NCBI RefSeq assembly: GCF_030035675.1
Contig: NC_084495.1
Span: forward strand, 11,067,001 to 11,131,000
Direction: 5' to 3'
Length of the DNA stretch: 64,000 nt
Source of the DNA: Rhineura floridana
Lineage: Eukaryota > Chordata > Lepidosauria > Squamata > Rhineuridae
The position numbers and the translations under genes were made by a program. The notes beneath the pieces are model-generated. The model had not been told where the DNA came from. It ran no database searches and was given only the letters and a program-made list of their open reading frames with translations. Position 1 is the first letter of the stretch, and the number at the start of each line of letters is the position of its first letter. Positions 43,550 through 54,365 of the stretch are shown piece after piece.

Positions 43550-43790
43550 TACCCTGAGTGGCAACAACTCTCCAGGGTTTCAGGGAGGAGACATTCAAAA
43601 TCCTAGAGACAGCTGCGTATTTATTCCATTTGTAAGTCACCTAGAGACAGTTGGGTAAGAGGCAGCTAACAGATAATAACAACAACAATAATAACAACAA
43701 CAACAACAACTCAACTGGGGACTGAACCTAAGACCTCATGCCTGCAAAGCAGGTGCTCTACCACTGAGCTATGGCCTTTCCTCGGAATTA
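43550..43790 (-). mobile_element. tRNA SINE type B split by a LINE tail
   Basis: The body (ACTCTCCAGGGTTTCAGGG) and the head (CTCTACCACTGAGCTATGG, inverted A box) are separated by 43610-43712, which reads like an L2-like LINE end plus an (AAC)n run. Confidence 0.6.
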
Positions 43791-43858
43791 CAAAATCCAA
43801 CTCTGTGCACATCATCTATGCCCCACGCCAGGTAAAGCATTCAAGTCACCTAAGATGG

Positions 43859-44034
43859 GGTGTAGTGGTTAAGGTGTTGGACTGCGACCTGGGAGACCAG
43901 GGTTTGAATCCCCACATAGCCATGAAGCTCACTGGGTGACCTTGGGCCAGTCACTGCCTTTCAGCCTCATGAAAACCCTATTCATAGGGTCGCCATAAGT
44001 CAGAATCGACTTGAAGGCAATACATTTACATTTT
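43859..44034 (+). mobile_element. Sauria-type SINE with 8-bp TSD
   Basis: Head TGTAGTGGTTAAGGTGTTGG, B box GGGTTTGAATCCC, body GGTGACCTTGGGCCAGTCAC, and tail AGGGTCGCCATAAGTCAG with CGACTTGAAGG. TAAGATGG flanks it at 43851-43858 and 44035-44042. The only + strand copy here and close to full length. Confidence 0.88.
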
Positions 44035-45283
44035 TAAGATGGAAGGAACATGTTAGAGAAAAGTAGGACATTCATTTTGCAATATTCCATTACATAGTGC
44101 AATCATATCAGGGCTGGTTTTAAGCATTTGGGCAAAATATTAAGATGGCTCTCCACCCACCTAGCCTGCATCCAAGCCTGAAGGACCTGACAGAATAATC
44201 TCACCAGCCTGGCTCTGTGGCTAGTCAGGGCCTTCCTTCCTTGCTCTCTCCCCACCAAATTCTTAGATTTGAACCTTCTGATCTCCCGTGACATTCTCCA
44301 CTTTTTCGTTCATGTGCCCAAATCCGTCAGTCTGTGATTTCCCCCAGGCCTGCTGCTTTCCTCAGCTCCCCCTGCCCCGGCTCCCGTGGTGGATGATACC
44401 CTCAGGACTGGTAGGGCAGATGTCAGGGGACCAGCAATAGATGGAGCTGGAGCCAGTGACAGGCTGAGCCAAGGAGTTCTACTTTTGACTCACCATTCTC
44501 CTCCCCTCTGCTGAGTTCTACAAGTGCAGGACTGAGACTAAGGAGGAGGAAACTGCCACAGGCAGTTCTACCCCCAGGATTGGTTGTAAGAAGGGAGGCG
44601 CAGGCAGGTGGAAGACAATTGAGGGAAGGCTGAGGTTGGGGCAGTGCCCCATTCGCCCTAGTGGTACAGCCTCCACTGCTTCCCCTTCTGATTGGATACC
44701 TGCAAGATACAAGAGCATTTAGTGCAGTTGCTCGATTTTGCCACTATAGCCTGAAGGTGCAGAATCAAATGTTTGCACATCACTCTGTTTTTTGTTTCTT
44801 GTTTCTTTATTTTTAAATAATCCTTTCTTCTGCATGCAAAATTAGGGGAAGGGCCCTAACCCGTCCTTTCCCCTGGCATGCTAGTTTTGAATGTGGAGAG
44901 AAGATATTTTGTTTTCAATTTGGGAAAGTGTTCTAATTTTAACACCCTGCTTCAACTGAAATAGTACAGTCCAGCCATAGATGCATTACTCGAGAATGCT
45001 GGTCATGAAACTGGCCCTTTCTTACCTCCTCCAGCCCTCCTTTATGCCCAGCTAGTAGCAGAAAACCATGCCCTAAGTGACACTGGAAGGGCAAGGTGCA
45101 ATTCTAGGCAGCTATCCAATATCACCTAAGGTCAGATAAATTCTGAATTCATTCCGAAGACCGAGTTCAAAAGTGGTTTGAAAATTGTTTCTGCAGTGTA
45201 TTCAGTTTCAAGTACTCAAACTTGTAGTTTAGAAAAATATTAGTACCATATGCAGATTGATCTTCTCCGTGCAGGCTCAAATA

Positions 45284-45504
45284 CAGTAGGGCCCCACTCA
45301 TACAGCCGGTTACGTTCTGGACCCCCGCTGTAAAGCGGAATGCATTGAAGATAATGGTGCACGTCGCGTGAAAATGGCGTGCGATGAGCAAAAACCACCG
45401 TAAAAGTGGAACAAGCACCGTAGGAGCGGGGCCTTTCTGCAACTGACAACCGCTGTATTAGCAGGACGCTGTAAAGCAAAGCACTGTAAAATGGGGGCCT
45501 ACTG
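45284..45504. mobile_element. Tigger/pogo-like MITE with TA TSD
   Basis: 221 bp from TA|CAGTAGGGCCCC to GGGGGCCTACTG|TA. The ends are inverted over about 12 bases. Short internal repeats around GCTGTAAAGC occur three times. CpG pairs (gcacgtcgcgtg) persist. Confidence 0.8.
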
Positions 45505-45776
45505 TAGAGCAGTTTGTTTGCATGAAGATGTCAGCACAGTTCTAAAATCTGATTTGTAGTCCTTGGAAGTCAAGACAGAATTTTCTACAAATGTGCAAAC
45601 ATTTTTGTTTAGTGCTTGGGTTTAAACCAGTTTAATCCTAGCATCTTCAAGTGAGAGAAATGAGAGTTAATGGCTTCATTGCTTTATGGATTGGGCTGCT
45701 GAAAATTATTGTTGTCGTTGTTGTAGTAGTTATTAGTTTTTGTCATACCTGAGCCTCAGACAGTAGTCATGACTTG

Positions 45777-46097
45777 GGGCACATTTACACCATACATTTA
45801 TTCCACTGTTACTCCACTTTAAACAGTCATGACTTCCCTCAAAGAATCCTGGGAAGGGTAGTTTGTGAATGATGCTGAGAGGAGACCCCTAACTCCCCTC
45901 ACAGAGGTACAATTCCCACAGTGGTTTATCAGTTCTTCCCAGAGAACTCTGGAAATCAAAGCTGTGTGAGGGGAGTAGGGGTCTCCTAACAACTATCCGA
46001 GCCCTTTACAAACTACCCTTCCCAGGATTCTTTGGGGGAAGCCATAATGATTTAATTTGAAACAATAGTGGAATAAATATATGGTGTGAATGTGGTC
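45777..46097. mobile_element. Palindromic MITE GGCCACATTC (Harbinger-like)
   Basis: Ends GGGCACATTTACACCATACA and TATGGTGTGAATGTGGTC. Arms hold CCCAGGATTCTTTGGGGGAAG. Flanks TTG and TGG do not match cleanly. Confidence 0.8.
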
Positions 46098-46477
46098 TGG
46101 GACATGAAGGGGAAAGAGCTAGTCCAATCCAGGCAGGGTGGATGAATACGTTCATTCATAAGTCTGTTTTGTCTCATTTCTGCATCAGTCTGTGATGTTT
46201 TTAATCTCATGAAAATTCATATTTCTGTACCTATTTTTCTATGGATTTTGGTACATTTTTTGAGCACAGAACAGTGGCAAAACATTCAGAGAAGGGCAAA
46301 AAAGTGAACGATAACAATATTCTGAATTGTGTCCCTGGAGTCCAAGACCCTGACAATATGGCAAGTGTCACTTATTAGAGACATAAGTAAGGGTGAAGCA
46401 GTTTCAGGATTTAAAACATTCCCATTTCTCATTTAGTTAAAATGTAGATTTCACAAATGGCTGGCACTTGCAACTAC

Positions 46478-46790
46478 TGCCACAATCACACCATCCTTTT
46501 ATTCCACTATTATTCCACCATCAGGGCTTCCCCAAAGAATCCTGGGAAGTGCAGTGTGTGAAGGCTGCTGAGAGTTGTTAGGAGACCTTTATTCCTCTCA
46601 TAGAGCTACAGTTCTCATTGTTCTCTGGGAAGAGGGGCTGACTGGAAATTATAGCTCTGTGAGGAGAATAGGAGTCTCCTAGCAACTCTCAGCACCCTTC
46701 ACCAACTACACTTCCCAGGATTCTTTGGGAGAAACCATGACTGTTTAAAGTGGAATAATAGAGGAATAAATGGATGGCTTGAATGTGGCA
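46478..46790. mobile_element. Palindromic MITE GGCCACATTC (Harbinger-like)
   Basis: TGCCACAATCACACCATCC and GGCTTGAATGTGGCA at the ends. Inner arms CCAAAGAATCCTGGGAAGTG and ACTTCCCAGGATTCTTTGG pair perfectly. No clear TSD. Confidence 0.75.
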
Positions 46791-47594
46791 AAAGTCCCAT
46801 TTTCCCTAGTTGCCGTATGCAGAGAGAGATCGATTAGTGTATACCACATCTCTGAAACTCCCTGCTGGTGGAGGTTAGGATGTTCTCTTTCTTGGCCATG
46901 TTCAGGTGGAATTTGATGGCATTTTTATCTGTCAAAGACTTTGGAAGGGGACAGGTACATTTAGGCTCTGTATTTTTATATATATTCAGCTGTCCTTTTT
47001 TATAATATGGTTTTATTTTGGAATTGTCATAAAAATAAGCAAATCAAAAAGAATACCTCCCATAGCTGAATATCAAACCCCTACAAGTACAGATAAGTTA
47101 AATAAGATAAATAGCTGTCCACCCTCATCAACCCCCCTCCCAGGGTTCACTATCAATTAATTTATGTGAAATCTATGCAGTCTCTTACATCCAAATATTC
47201 AAAGTTGAAAGAGTAAAACTGACATCTCCACCTGCAGACAAAGAATTAAAGTTTATCCCATAGATGAAGAAAAGATGCTGACATTTCCAAGGATTGTCTG
47301 TGTAATGTGACAAAGCCCATAAATGGACACCCAGCTGCAAAAGAATCCAGTGGCTTAACCTTTCCTTTCCCTCGCTGTAATACGAAAGGCAGTTTTTCTG
47401 ACATGGAGATGCTCCATAGCCGTTTTGTCCATGCCTCGTGTCTTAGACTATCCACAAATTCCCATCCTCTGGCTATCTCCATCCTTGCGGCCAAAAGCAT
47501 GAAAGAAATCAAATACTTGTATGTTAAGTCTTCATTCCCTCCCTCCCATGTATTAAGAAGAGCGAGTTGTGGAACAGAGATTATATTCTGATTT

Positions 47595-48000
47595 GCTCAT
47601 CATCATCATCATTTATTGCCGGCCTTAGGCCATCGCAGCATACATATATACAAAATCGAGAATTAAAATATTAAGAAAAAGAAGAACATCTATTATGGTT
47701 CACAGATATAAAATTTGTATTTGTTACAGAGATATAACAATAAAATTTTAGAATAAAAGCCTATCAAAAGGTCATAGACAGGCCATAATTAAAATGCTTA
47801 AAATTCTAGAATGGCTGTGTATTTAAATATTTAGCCCTCAGTTTTTGTGTTGCGATGGCATAATGTGCCACATAGTATGAAATCCGATAGTCATTATCTG
47901 CTAAGAGAAAAGTAATAAGCTGCTCATCATTACCGGGACCTGAGCGATTTATTAATATGTCCAGGAACTTAGTTCTAGGATGCATATATATATATATTTG
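47595..48000 (-). mobile_element. LINE-like 3' portion, family unknown
   Basis: CATTTATTGCCGGCCTTAGG is a LINE-type 3' end in inverted orientation. A 93-codon minus frame at 47806-48087 includes SYYVAHYAIATQKLRAKYL but no diagnostic motif. (ATAT)n at 47984-47998. Confidence 0.45.
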
Positions 48001-48370
48001 TGATATAACTGCCATTTTAACTGCAGGGGTTCCCAAACGGTGGCCCTGAGCCTTCAGGGGTCCGTGAGCTTCATTCAGATGTTCCACGTTGTGTTTGTGA
48101 AGAATGGCAGGCGCAGCACATTAAACGTTCACATTGTTCCTTAATTCTATTTTTATGGCTTCTTTTCTTTCTTAGATTGTGTTTGATTGCATTACAACTT
48201 GAGCCCCACAGAATACAATATAAATTACAATAATATTTAATAAAAGACTATAAAAATACAGTTAAAAATCATATGGCATCTAACATATTACAATCGTTTC
48301 AACAGACAGGAAAATCATTAAATGGCCTGCCATGACCCTCCACAATTTTCAAATGGTCCATGGGGACAAA

Positions 48371-48514
48371 CTAAAGTGCTAATTAATTTTCATGAAGACT
48401 TTTTTTTAAAAAAAAAATGCACACAGGTAGAGAAATGTGGAGTACTGAACTCAAGATTGGAAAAATGAAAAACTAAGAGTGGGACTGAAATTGATATATA
48501 TTCTCCCATCCCTA
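48371..48514 (+). mobile_element. hAT-like element end (TAGGGATGG family)
   Basis: TAAAGTGCTAATTAATTTTCATG to TATTCTCCCATCCCTA. It ends about 50 bases upstream of exon 7, so it may sit on the polypyrimidine tract region. Confidence 0.7.
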
Positions 48515-48565
48515 GTCACAAATGCCCCCAAAGTAATTCTTGACACTGATGTCTCTTCCATATAG

Positions 48566-48633
48566 GAGATAAGGAGTCTTCGTGGGACAGTTTGGATGGT
48601 GACACTTTTCGGCAGCCAGCCAACAGAGAAGCT
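48566..48633 (+). CDS. CHRDL1: CHRDL1 coding exon 7: linker
   Basis: It completes codon 182 and encodes residues 183-204 (DKESSWDSLDGDTFRQPANREA). Human CHRDL1 has a close counterpart, ending in the same FRQPANREA. The acceptor is CTTCCATATAG|GA, with a weak pyrimidine tract, and the donor GCT|GTAAGT. Length is 68 bases, phase 1 to 0. This acidic linker joins VWC domain 2 to the basic stretch in exon 8. The two sides of the domain are less conserved than the VWC core. Confidence 0.94.
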
Positions 48634-49179
48634 GTAAGTGAAGCCCATGATCTCATTGGGAAAAAAAAGGAACATTCCCACTGAGCTGAAAAAAAGAGAG
48701 AGAAATGTCTATTGTGTGCTTTTTTGCTCCACTCGTCCTGTTTCAACATGAGAATTTCTGGCAGATGTTTTCAGAGGAGCAAGACCTATCTTTGTCACTG
48801 AGATATCCTCTGATGGTTGAAGAGTCAACTAAATATATAGGAAACTACAGCTGTTCATTTCTCTGGCTTGGAACTGGAAGAGGCCTGCCCTGGCTTTCCT
48901 CGTTGATAGCTTTCCTTGGTCTCTCCTTCCCTCCCTGCCTTCATTTCATGAAAGCCTTTTAGCCCATGAACGGTTGACATGCAATCAAGGGCATGAGTAT
49001 ATCTCATGTGTCTGGGGAGGAGAGAAGGATCTTAAACATCCTTTGTTTAAGAAAAAAATTAGTGGTGAAGGAAATGTAGACGACTGCTTATTTTCTGTGG
49101 CTGGAGTACACAGAATTGCCAATCAAAACAGCGTCTATATCCATTTCTGTGGCCACTGAATCAGCAAACATTTGGGGAG

Positions 49180-50675
49180 TCTCTTTGGGTGGAGCGCAGA
49201 TTGCCTCAGAAGGTGGTGGACCCTCCTTTGTCAGAGGTTTTTAAGCAGAGACTGGGTGGCCACTTATCAGTAGGACTCTACTGGAAGGAGAGGGAGGGAC
49301 ACCCTGGAAGTGGTGTTGCTCTGTAGATCAAAGGGAGCATTGAGTCCATCAAGTGAGAAGTCCAGAAGGGACGGAATCATTGTGGGTGGTGATACTGGAT
49401 CCCAAGAGTAATTTAGTACTGAGGATGTGCTATCATGCCCCTGCTCACAATGCTCAGGGAGATCTTGAGATGAAGAATGAAATCAAGGAAGCATCCTCAA
49501 GAGGGAATGTTGTAGTAATGGGTGACTTCAACAATCCTCACATAGACCACATTCACACCATACACTTATTACACTTTAAACAGCCATGGCTTCCCCCAAA
49601 GAATCCTGGGAAGTATAGTTTGTGGAAGGTTCCGAGCGTTGCTAGGAGACCCCTATTCTCCTCATAGACTTGCAATTCCCAGAGTTCCCTGGGAAGAAGG
49701 ATTGACTATTTAGCTATTTGGAGAATTGTAGGTCTGTGAGGAGAACAGGAGTCTAACAACTCTCAGCACCCTTCACAGACTACACTTCTCAGGATTCTTT
49801 GGGGGAAGCTGACTGCTTAAAGTGGAATAACAGTGGAATAAATGTATGATGTGGATGTGGCCATAGACTGGCTACATATGTGTTCCAGTCATGACAAAGA
49901 AGTACAACTTCTAGAGACCCTAAAAGACTGTGTTCATAGAATCGACCAGAAGAGCAGCAATCCTGGACTTAATCTTAAGTGGTACCCAGGGCTAAGATCT
50001 AAGTGTTGTTGAACCAATTGGGAACAGTAAGTATAGTGCTAGTGAATTAAATTAAATATACATGTGAATGGCTAATTACCAAGAAAATCCAAAAATTGAC
50101 TTCAAAAAAGGAAATTTCTCCAAAATGAGGGGATTGGTTAAAAAAAAAGTTGCAAGCCAAAGTCAAGAGGATTAGCTCACTCCAAAATGTTTGAGATTTA
50201 AAAACACAATATTAGAAGCTCAACTGGAGTGTATACTGCAGATCAGGAAAGGGACCACCAGGGCCAAGAGGATGCCAGCGTGGTTAACAAACAGAGTCAA
50301 AGATGCTATTAGAGGCTTCCTTCAAAGAAAAAAAAAGAAGTCTTGTCCAAATGAGGAGAACAAAAAGGAACACCAACCTTGGCAACAACAACAAAAATCT
50401 TTAAATACATTAGTAGCAGGAAATTATCTAGGGAGGTGGTTGGACCCTTGGATGACAAGGGAGTCAAAGGTGTGCTAAAACAGGATAAGGAGATTACAGA
50501 GAAGCTGAATGAATTCTTTGCCTATGTCTTCACAGTGGAAGATATAGGGCAGATCCCTGTGCCTGCACTAACTTTTACAAGAAGGGATGCAGTAGCAGCA
50601 GATCCCCTGAATTGGCAGAGTGGGGGATAGACTAGGTGACTTTTGAAGTCCCTTCTGACTCTATGACTTAGTAAT
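49180..50675 (+). mobile_element. CR1/L3-like LINE, internally deleted, with a MITE inside
   Basis: 49180-49300 encodes a C-terminal piece (GCCTCAGAAGGTGGTGGACC; QKVVDPPLSEVFKQRLGGHL). From 49360 an endonuclease part reads NVVVMGDFNNPHIDWL across the MITE. Then come RAKRMPAWLTNRVKDAIR and EKLNEFFAYVFTVEDIGQIP. At about 50610 it jumps to a 3' end (GGGGATAGACTAGGTGACTT). So most of the RT is missing. Many stops. Confidence 0.75.
49545..49862. mobile_element. Palindromic MITE GGCCACATTC in a LINE, ATA TSD
   Basis: 318 bp. Ends GACCACATTCACACCATACA and GATGTGGATGTGGCC. ATA flanks it at 49542-49544 and 49863-49865. Removing element plus one ATA restores the LINE reading frame CACATAGACTGG (HIDW), which proves the duplication. 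Confidence 0.87.
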
Positions 50676-50870
50676 ATAGGAAGCCACTTTATACCAAGCC
50701 AGACCATTTGTCCATCTAGCTCAGTACTGTCTACCTCGGCTGGCAGTGCCTCTCCAGGGTTTCAGGCTGGGGACGTTCCTAGCCCTACCTGGAGATGCCA
50801 CTGGGGATTAAACCTGGGACATTCTGCATGCAAAGCAGATGCTCTACCACCAAGCTACAGTCCTTCCCCT
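50676..50870 (-). mobile_element. tRNA SINE type B, nearly full length
   Basis: AGGAAGCCACTTTATACCAAG is the inverted tail; GGGACATTCTGCATGCAAAGC and CTCTACCACCAAGCTACAG the inverted head. Confidence 0.75.
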
Positions 50871-51844
50871 TCCTGTCCTGGCATTCTTGCTGAGATGGTA
50901 GTAACAGGACTACCCAACAGCCCTCCTCTGTCCAGTGATGATTAGAAAATGCCTGCCTTGTCACAGTCACAGGGCAAAAATGCATTTGGAATGAAGGTCT
51001 TGCTGGGAGGAGGGATGGCTATACAGTTCGGTCTGAGGAACTAAACCTGTCTCCAATGATTTTGGTGTCTGCGTTATGAAACCAAACCATCAGAGTTTCA
51101 GTCCAGCATAACTGATTGTTACAACAGAGTAATTTGGAGTGAAGGCTCGGCTTTTTGAAATGCTAGGAGCAAAACCTAACAAAAGCAAACAAATCCCTGT
51201 GTATGTGTGTGTGTGTGTGTGTTTCCGCTGCTCACAATAATGGCTGTAATCCAAAACAGACTTGGGCAAACGTAAGTCCATTGCCATCAATGGGCTGAAG
51301 TGCATTTAACTGTGCAAGAAACGGAAAGGAGATGCAAGTCACTACCTAATCTGACATGTGTGAGAGCGAAAGTTTCTTCCCTGATCCCAGATGTGACGAC
51401 AAGGATGGCATTAGCATCCTGGGTGACTGCTGGTGTCCGATCCCCTGCACCCCAGCACAGCCAATGAATGATTCCTGCTCTGGACTTTTCTTTTTTTAAA
51501 TGTTCTTACCATCTCTCTCTCTCTCTCTCAACAAAGGAAGTTGGGTCAATTTCTAGGGCATCACTGAGAAAGAAATTACCATCATCTGAAAAACATGGGA
51601 GCTACCATTTGGGGAGGGGTGTCCCCCACTGGTCTCTCATTAGTTGGGGGGGTCACCACATGGCACTTTATGCAGAGCCCCTGTAATCCTGGAGCCAACC
51701 CTGTGAGACACAGATCTTGAGGGGAAAGTATCCATGAAGGATCTATCCTCATAAGCATCTCATTCCGTGGCAACTACGGGCAGAGTCAGTACACGCTGAG
51801 ATTTAGATGTGTCAGCCCACAGCAAGAAGAAGAAGGCAGAACAT

Positions 51845-52060
51845 GAGAACATAATAAGAGCCTAGCTGCTGGTTCAAGCCAAGGGCCCATCTAGCCCAGC
51901 ATCCTGCTCTCACCGTGGCCAAGCAGATCCCACAAAGCAGGACCTGCTGCAGTTTCCAGCAACTGGTATTCAGAACCATGGTGCCTCCAACACTGGATGT
52001 AGCCATCACGGCCTAGTAGCCATTGATAGCCTTACCACCCATGATTTTGTCTAATCCTCC
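51845..52060 (-). mobile_element. CR1-like LINE 3' end (TTCTTATG group)
   Basis: GAGAACATAATAAGAGCCTAG is the inverted tail; then GGGCCCATCTAGCCCAGC, CGTGGCCAAGCAG and TAGTAGCCATTGATAGCC. It ends about 40 bases before exon 8. Confidence 0.75.
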
Positions 52061-52101
52061 CATTCCGGCTCTCAATCTCTCTCCCTCCCTGTTTCCTACA
52101 G

Positions 52102-52276
52102 AGGCACTCTCCTCATCGCTCCCATTATGACCCATCACCCAGCAATTCCCGGCAGGCAGCCAACATGCCACGATTCACTGGCAGCAGAAGTAACAGAGGA
52201 GCCCTACCGGACATGCAGCAGGCCTCTGGGACTATTGTACAGATTGTCCTCAACAGCAAACAGAAGCACGGGCGAG
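52102..52276 (+). CDS. CHRDL1: CHRDL1 coding exon 8: basic linker before VWC domain 3
   Basis: It encodes residues 205-262 plus one base: [40 protein letters not shown], and [17 protein letters not shown]. The first half is rich in Arg, His and Ser and looks disordered. The second half (SGTIVQIV) is conserved in CHRDL1. The acceptor is GTTTCCTACAG|AGG and the donor CGAG|GTAGGG. Length is 175 bases, phase 0 to 1. There is no cysteine. The rest agrees with human in length to within a few residues. Confidence 0.95.
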
Positions 52277-52319
52277 GTAGGGATATGTCTTTTTAATTAC
52301 CATCCTCTTCTTCTTCTTA

Positions 52320-52822
52320 GAGAATTTGGGGGATGGAATCTAACACCACTTCCACATCCTTTGAATATTGCACTTACTTGAATTTTGCAGTGCAGTTTGT
52401 CAACCAACCAATGTTTTTAAAAATGCATATCTTAAGAGCAGAGCTTGGGAAAGTTACTTTTTTGAACTACAACTTCCATCAGCCCCAGCCAGCATGGCCA
52501 CTGGATTGGGCTGATGGTGGTTCAAAAAAGTAACTTTTCCAAACTCTGATTAAGAGAAAGTGCGCATAAAAATGAATATATGAGTGAAAATAACATACAA
52601 AATGCATTATATGATGAGAAATGGCTTGGAAAAATGTGTACATTAGTCAAAACTGCGTACAAAAATGTGCTTATTTGGAGAAATTCACACTGAAATGCTT
52701 GAGAATTTTCATGAGGGCTTTTTAAAAAAAATGCAAATTGCTGCAGAAATGTGAAGGACTGAATTTAAGATTGGAAAAATCAGAACTGAGAGAACCAAAA
52801 TTGACAGATCTTTCCATCCCTA
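52320..52822 (+). mobile_element. hAT-like element (TAGGGATGG family) with a second hAT inside
   Basis: GGGGGATGGAATCTAACACC at the left, CAGATCTTTCCATCCCTA at the right. The interior (ATTTTGCAGTGCAGTTTGTC, CACTGAAATGCTTGAGAAT) is that of the family. A 110-bp MITE is inserted at 52439. Confidence 0.75.
52439..52548. mobile_element. hAT-like MITE (CAGAGCTTGG family), complete, nested
   Basis: CAGAGCTTGGGAAAGTTAC and GTAACTTTTCCAAACTCTG are the terminal repeats. The flanks CTTAAGAG (52431-52438) and ATTAAGAG (52549-52556) match at 7 of 8 bases, which fits hAT. Confidence 0.87.
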
Positions 52823-53164
52823 GTGTATATGTATATGTATATATGTATAACATTTATATTCTGCCTTTCTTTCATCATGAAACTCAGCAAAGTGGTAGAC
52901 TTCAGAGCCTACCCTGAGGAATACACGTGAAATGACTTGAGGACCAGTTTGCACCATCACCACTTGAAGGGTCCTGTGCGTCTGGTGCAGAACAAGCCCA
53001 CTTCTGTAGATTCAAGTGCTTGATTTCTGCAGTAGTTCACCCTTTTTCAAGAGGGAAGAATTGGAGGAAGTGGATATAATACAAATCTAAGCCCATGTGC
53101 TTCCTGTCTCATGTTGTTACACCATACATACATTATTATTGCTGTATAGTGGCATCACTGTATA

Positions 53165-53787
53165 CAGTAATACCTCAGTTACCGAATCCTCCAGGAATGA
53201 AGCTCCTTTTAAGGAAAACTTTTTTAAAGGTGAAACTGACTAGCTTTGCTTTCCTACCTCAAGCCTGTGCCTTTGCTTTAAAGTAAAACTAACCACCCTG
53301 TGTCTTTGCTTTGCTATCAATAAACTGACAAGCCTATACCTTTGCTTTAAGGTGAAACTGATTAGCCTGTCTTTGCTTTGCTATGGATAAACTTTCAAGC
53401 CTGTGCCTTTGCTTTAAGGTGAAACTGACTAGCTTGTTTCTTTGCTTTGCTATCAATAAACTGATAAGCCTGTGCCTTTGTTTTGCTAGGGCAAAACTGA
53501 CAAGCTTGCATGTTTGCTCTGCATTAAAGAGATCACTTGCTTTATCCCAGGGCTGGGGAAGGAAGGATCCAATATGATTCAGAGGAGGAGGAGGAGGAGG
53601 GAAGGAGGAGGAATGGGTTGGTGCCAGGTAGGAACCCTTTAAAGCCCCTGTTGAAGCTGCCCCCACCATCTATGAGCAGGTGTAGGAACCTATCCCTTTC
53701 CATGTTATTCCTATCTCTGGTACCAAAGTTTCTGTTAAAGAAGTAATGTTCAGAAGTACATCTACTTTGTTAACTGAAGTATTACTG
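53165..53787. mobile_element. Tigger-like MITE with an internal minisatellite
   Basis: 623 bp between TA|CAGTAATACCTCAGTTACC and TAACTGAAGTATTACTG|TA. The inverted ends match over about 19 bases. TA on both sides fits Tc1/mariner/pogo. Most of the interior is a tandem array (53226-53540). A GGA-rich stretch (53580-53615) follows. No transposase is present. Confidence 0.82.
53226..53540 (+). repeat. ~68-bp minisatellite inside the Tigger-like MITE
   Basis: About five units, starting near 53226, 53280, 53350, 53417 and 53491. Each has AAGGTGAAACTGACTAGC followed by TTTGCTTTGCTAT and AAGCCTGTGCCTTTGC. Units 3 and 4 are the most alike. The copy at 17508 has two units. Confidence 0.82.
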
Positions 53788-54365
53788 TATGGCACTTTCC
53801 AAAGAACAAGAAGAGTCCCTGCCTCTTGCTTAACAATCTAAAATTCAACATGGAAAAATAACAAAAGGAAAGGTTGGGGATCAAGATCAAAGCAAGGGGA
53901 GACAGGGGTATAAATTAGTGCTGGGCACTGAATTTGGTCAAATCCCAGACTGAATTGAAGCAATCTGGTCTTTGGCCGAATCAGGTTGAGAGCCAGTCCC
54001 GGATCACCCTGGGTCAGGTTGGCCCACCCAGAATAATCTAGCACTGCCAAGAGGCAGGGGCAGCAGGGAAACAAGGAAGGTGAGGCAGTCAGTGGCTTGG
54101 GGCTGTTTGTAAGAGAGCTTAAATAGCCCCAGGCTGCACTTTGGCTGCACACGCCTGTTCCCAACAGAAAGGTGCATGCAGCCAAAGTGTGCAGAATTCA
54201 ATCCTCACCAACTGGTGAGTGGAGGGTTCAACCCTGCTGGCTGCAAAGTTCTGATTTCCCAGTGCATTCCTCATAGGGATTGGGCCTCCAGATTGGGGGA
54301 GCATGCCCAGCCCCAGTAGCAATCCAATTTCCCCCCCAGTTACATGTACTTAAGGTTAGTTACAA

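Larger units (their letters stand above)
41674..48565 (+). other. CHRDL1: CHRDL1 intron 6
   Basis: 6.9 kb. It contains a hAT-like element split by an L2-like LINE (41882-43205), a SINE/MITE cluster (43206-44034), a Tigger MITE (45284-45504), two palindromic MITEs (45777, 46478), a LINE-like stretch (47600-48000) and a hAT-like end (48371-48514). A hAT-like CAGGGCTGG terminus may lie at 44108. Stretches 44110-45240, 45510-45770 and 46800-47590 show nothing definite. Confidence 0.65.
48634..52101 (+). other. CHRDL1: CHRDL1 intron 7
   Basis: 3.5 kb. After a repeat-poor start (48634-49175) it holds LINE pieces (49180-50675) with a MITE inside, a type B SINE (50676-50870), a (GT)n at 51198-51221 and a CR1-like end (51845-52060). 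50880-51840 has no recognised repeat. Confidence 0.7.

Noticed and set aside
43859-43935. tRNA-like head as a possible tRNA gene
   Set aside because: It is the head of a Sauria-type SINE with a TSD.
47806-48087. 93-codon minus frame with YYVAHYAIATQKLRAKYL
   Set aside because: It lies in a LINE-like 3' region and lacks any diagnostic motif; not called as a gene.
53334-53669. Repetitive 111-codon minus frame (LAKQRHRL-type repeats) as a repeat protein
   Set aside because: It is a translation of the minisatellite inside a Tigger-like MITE.
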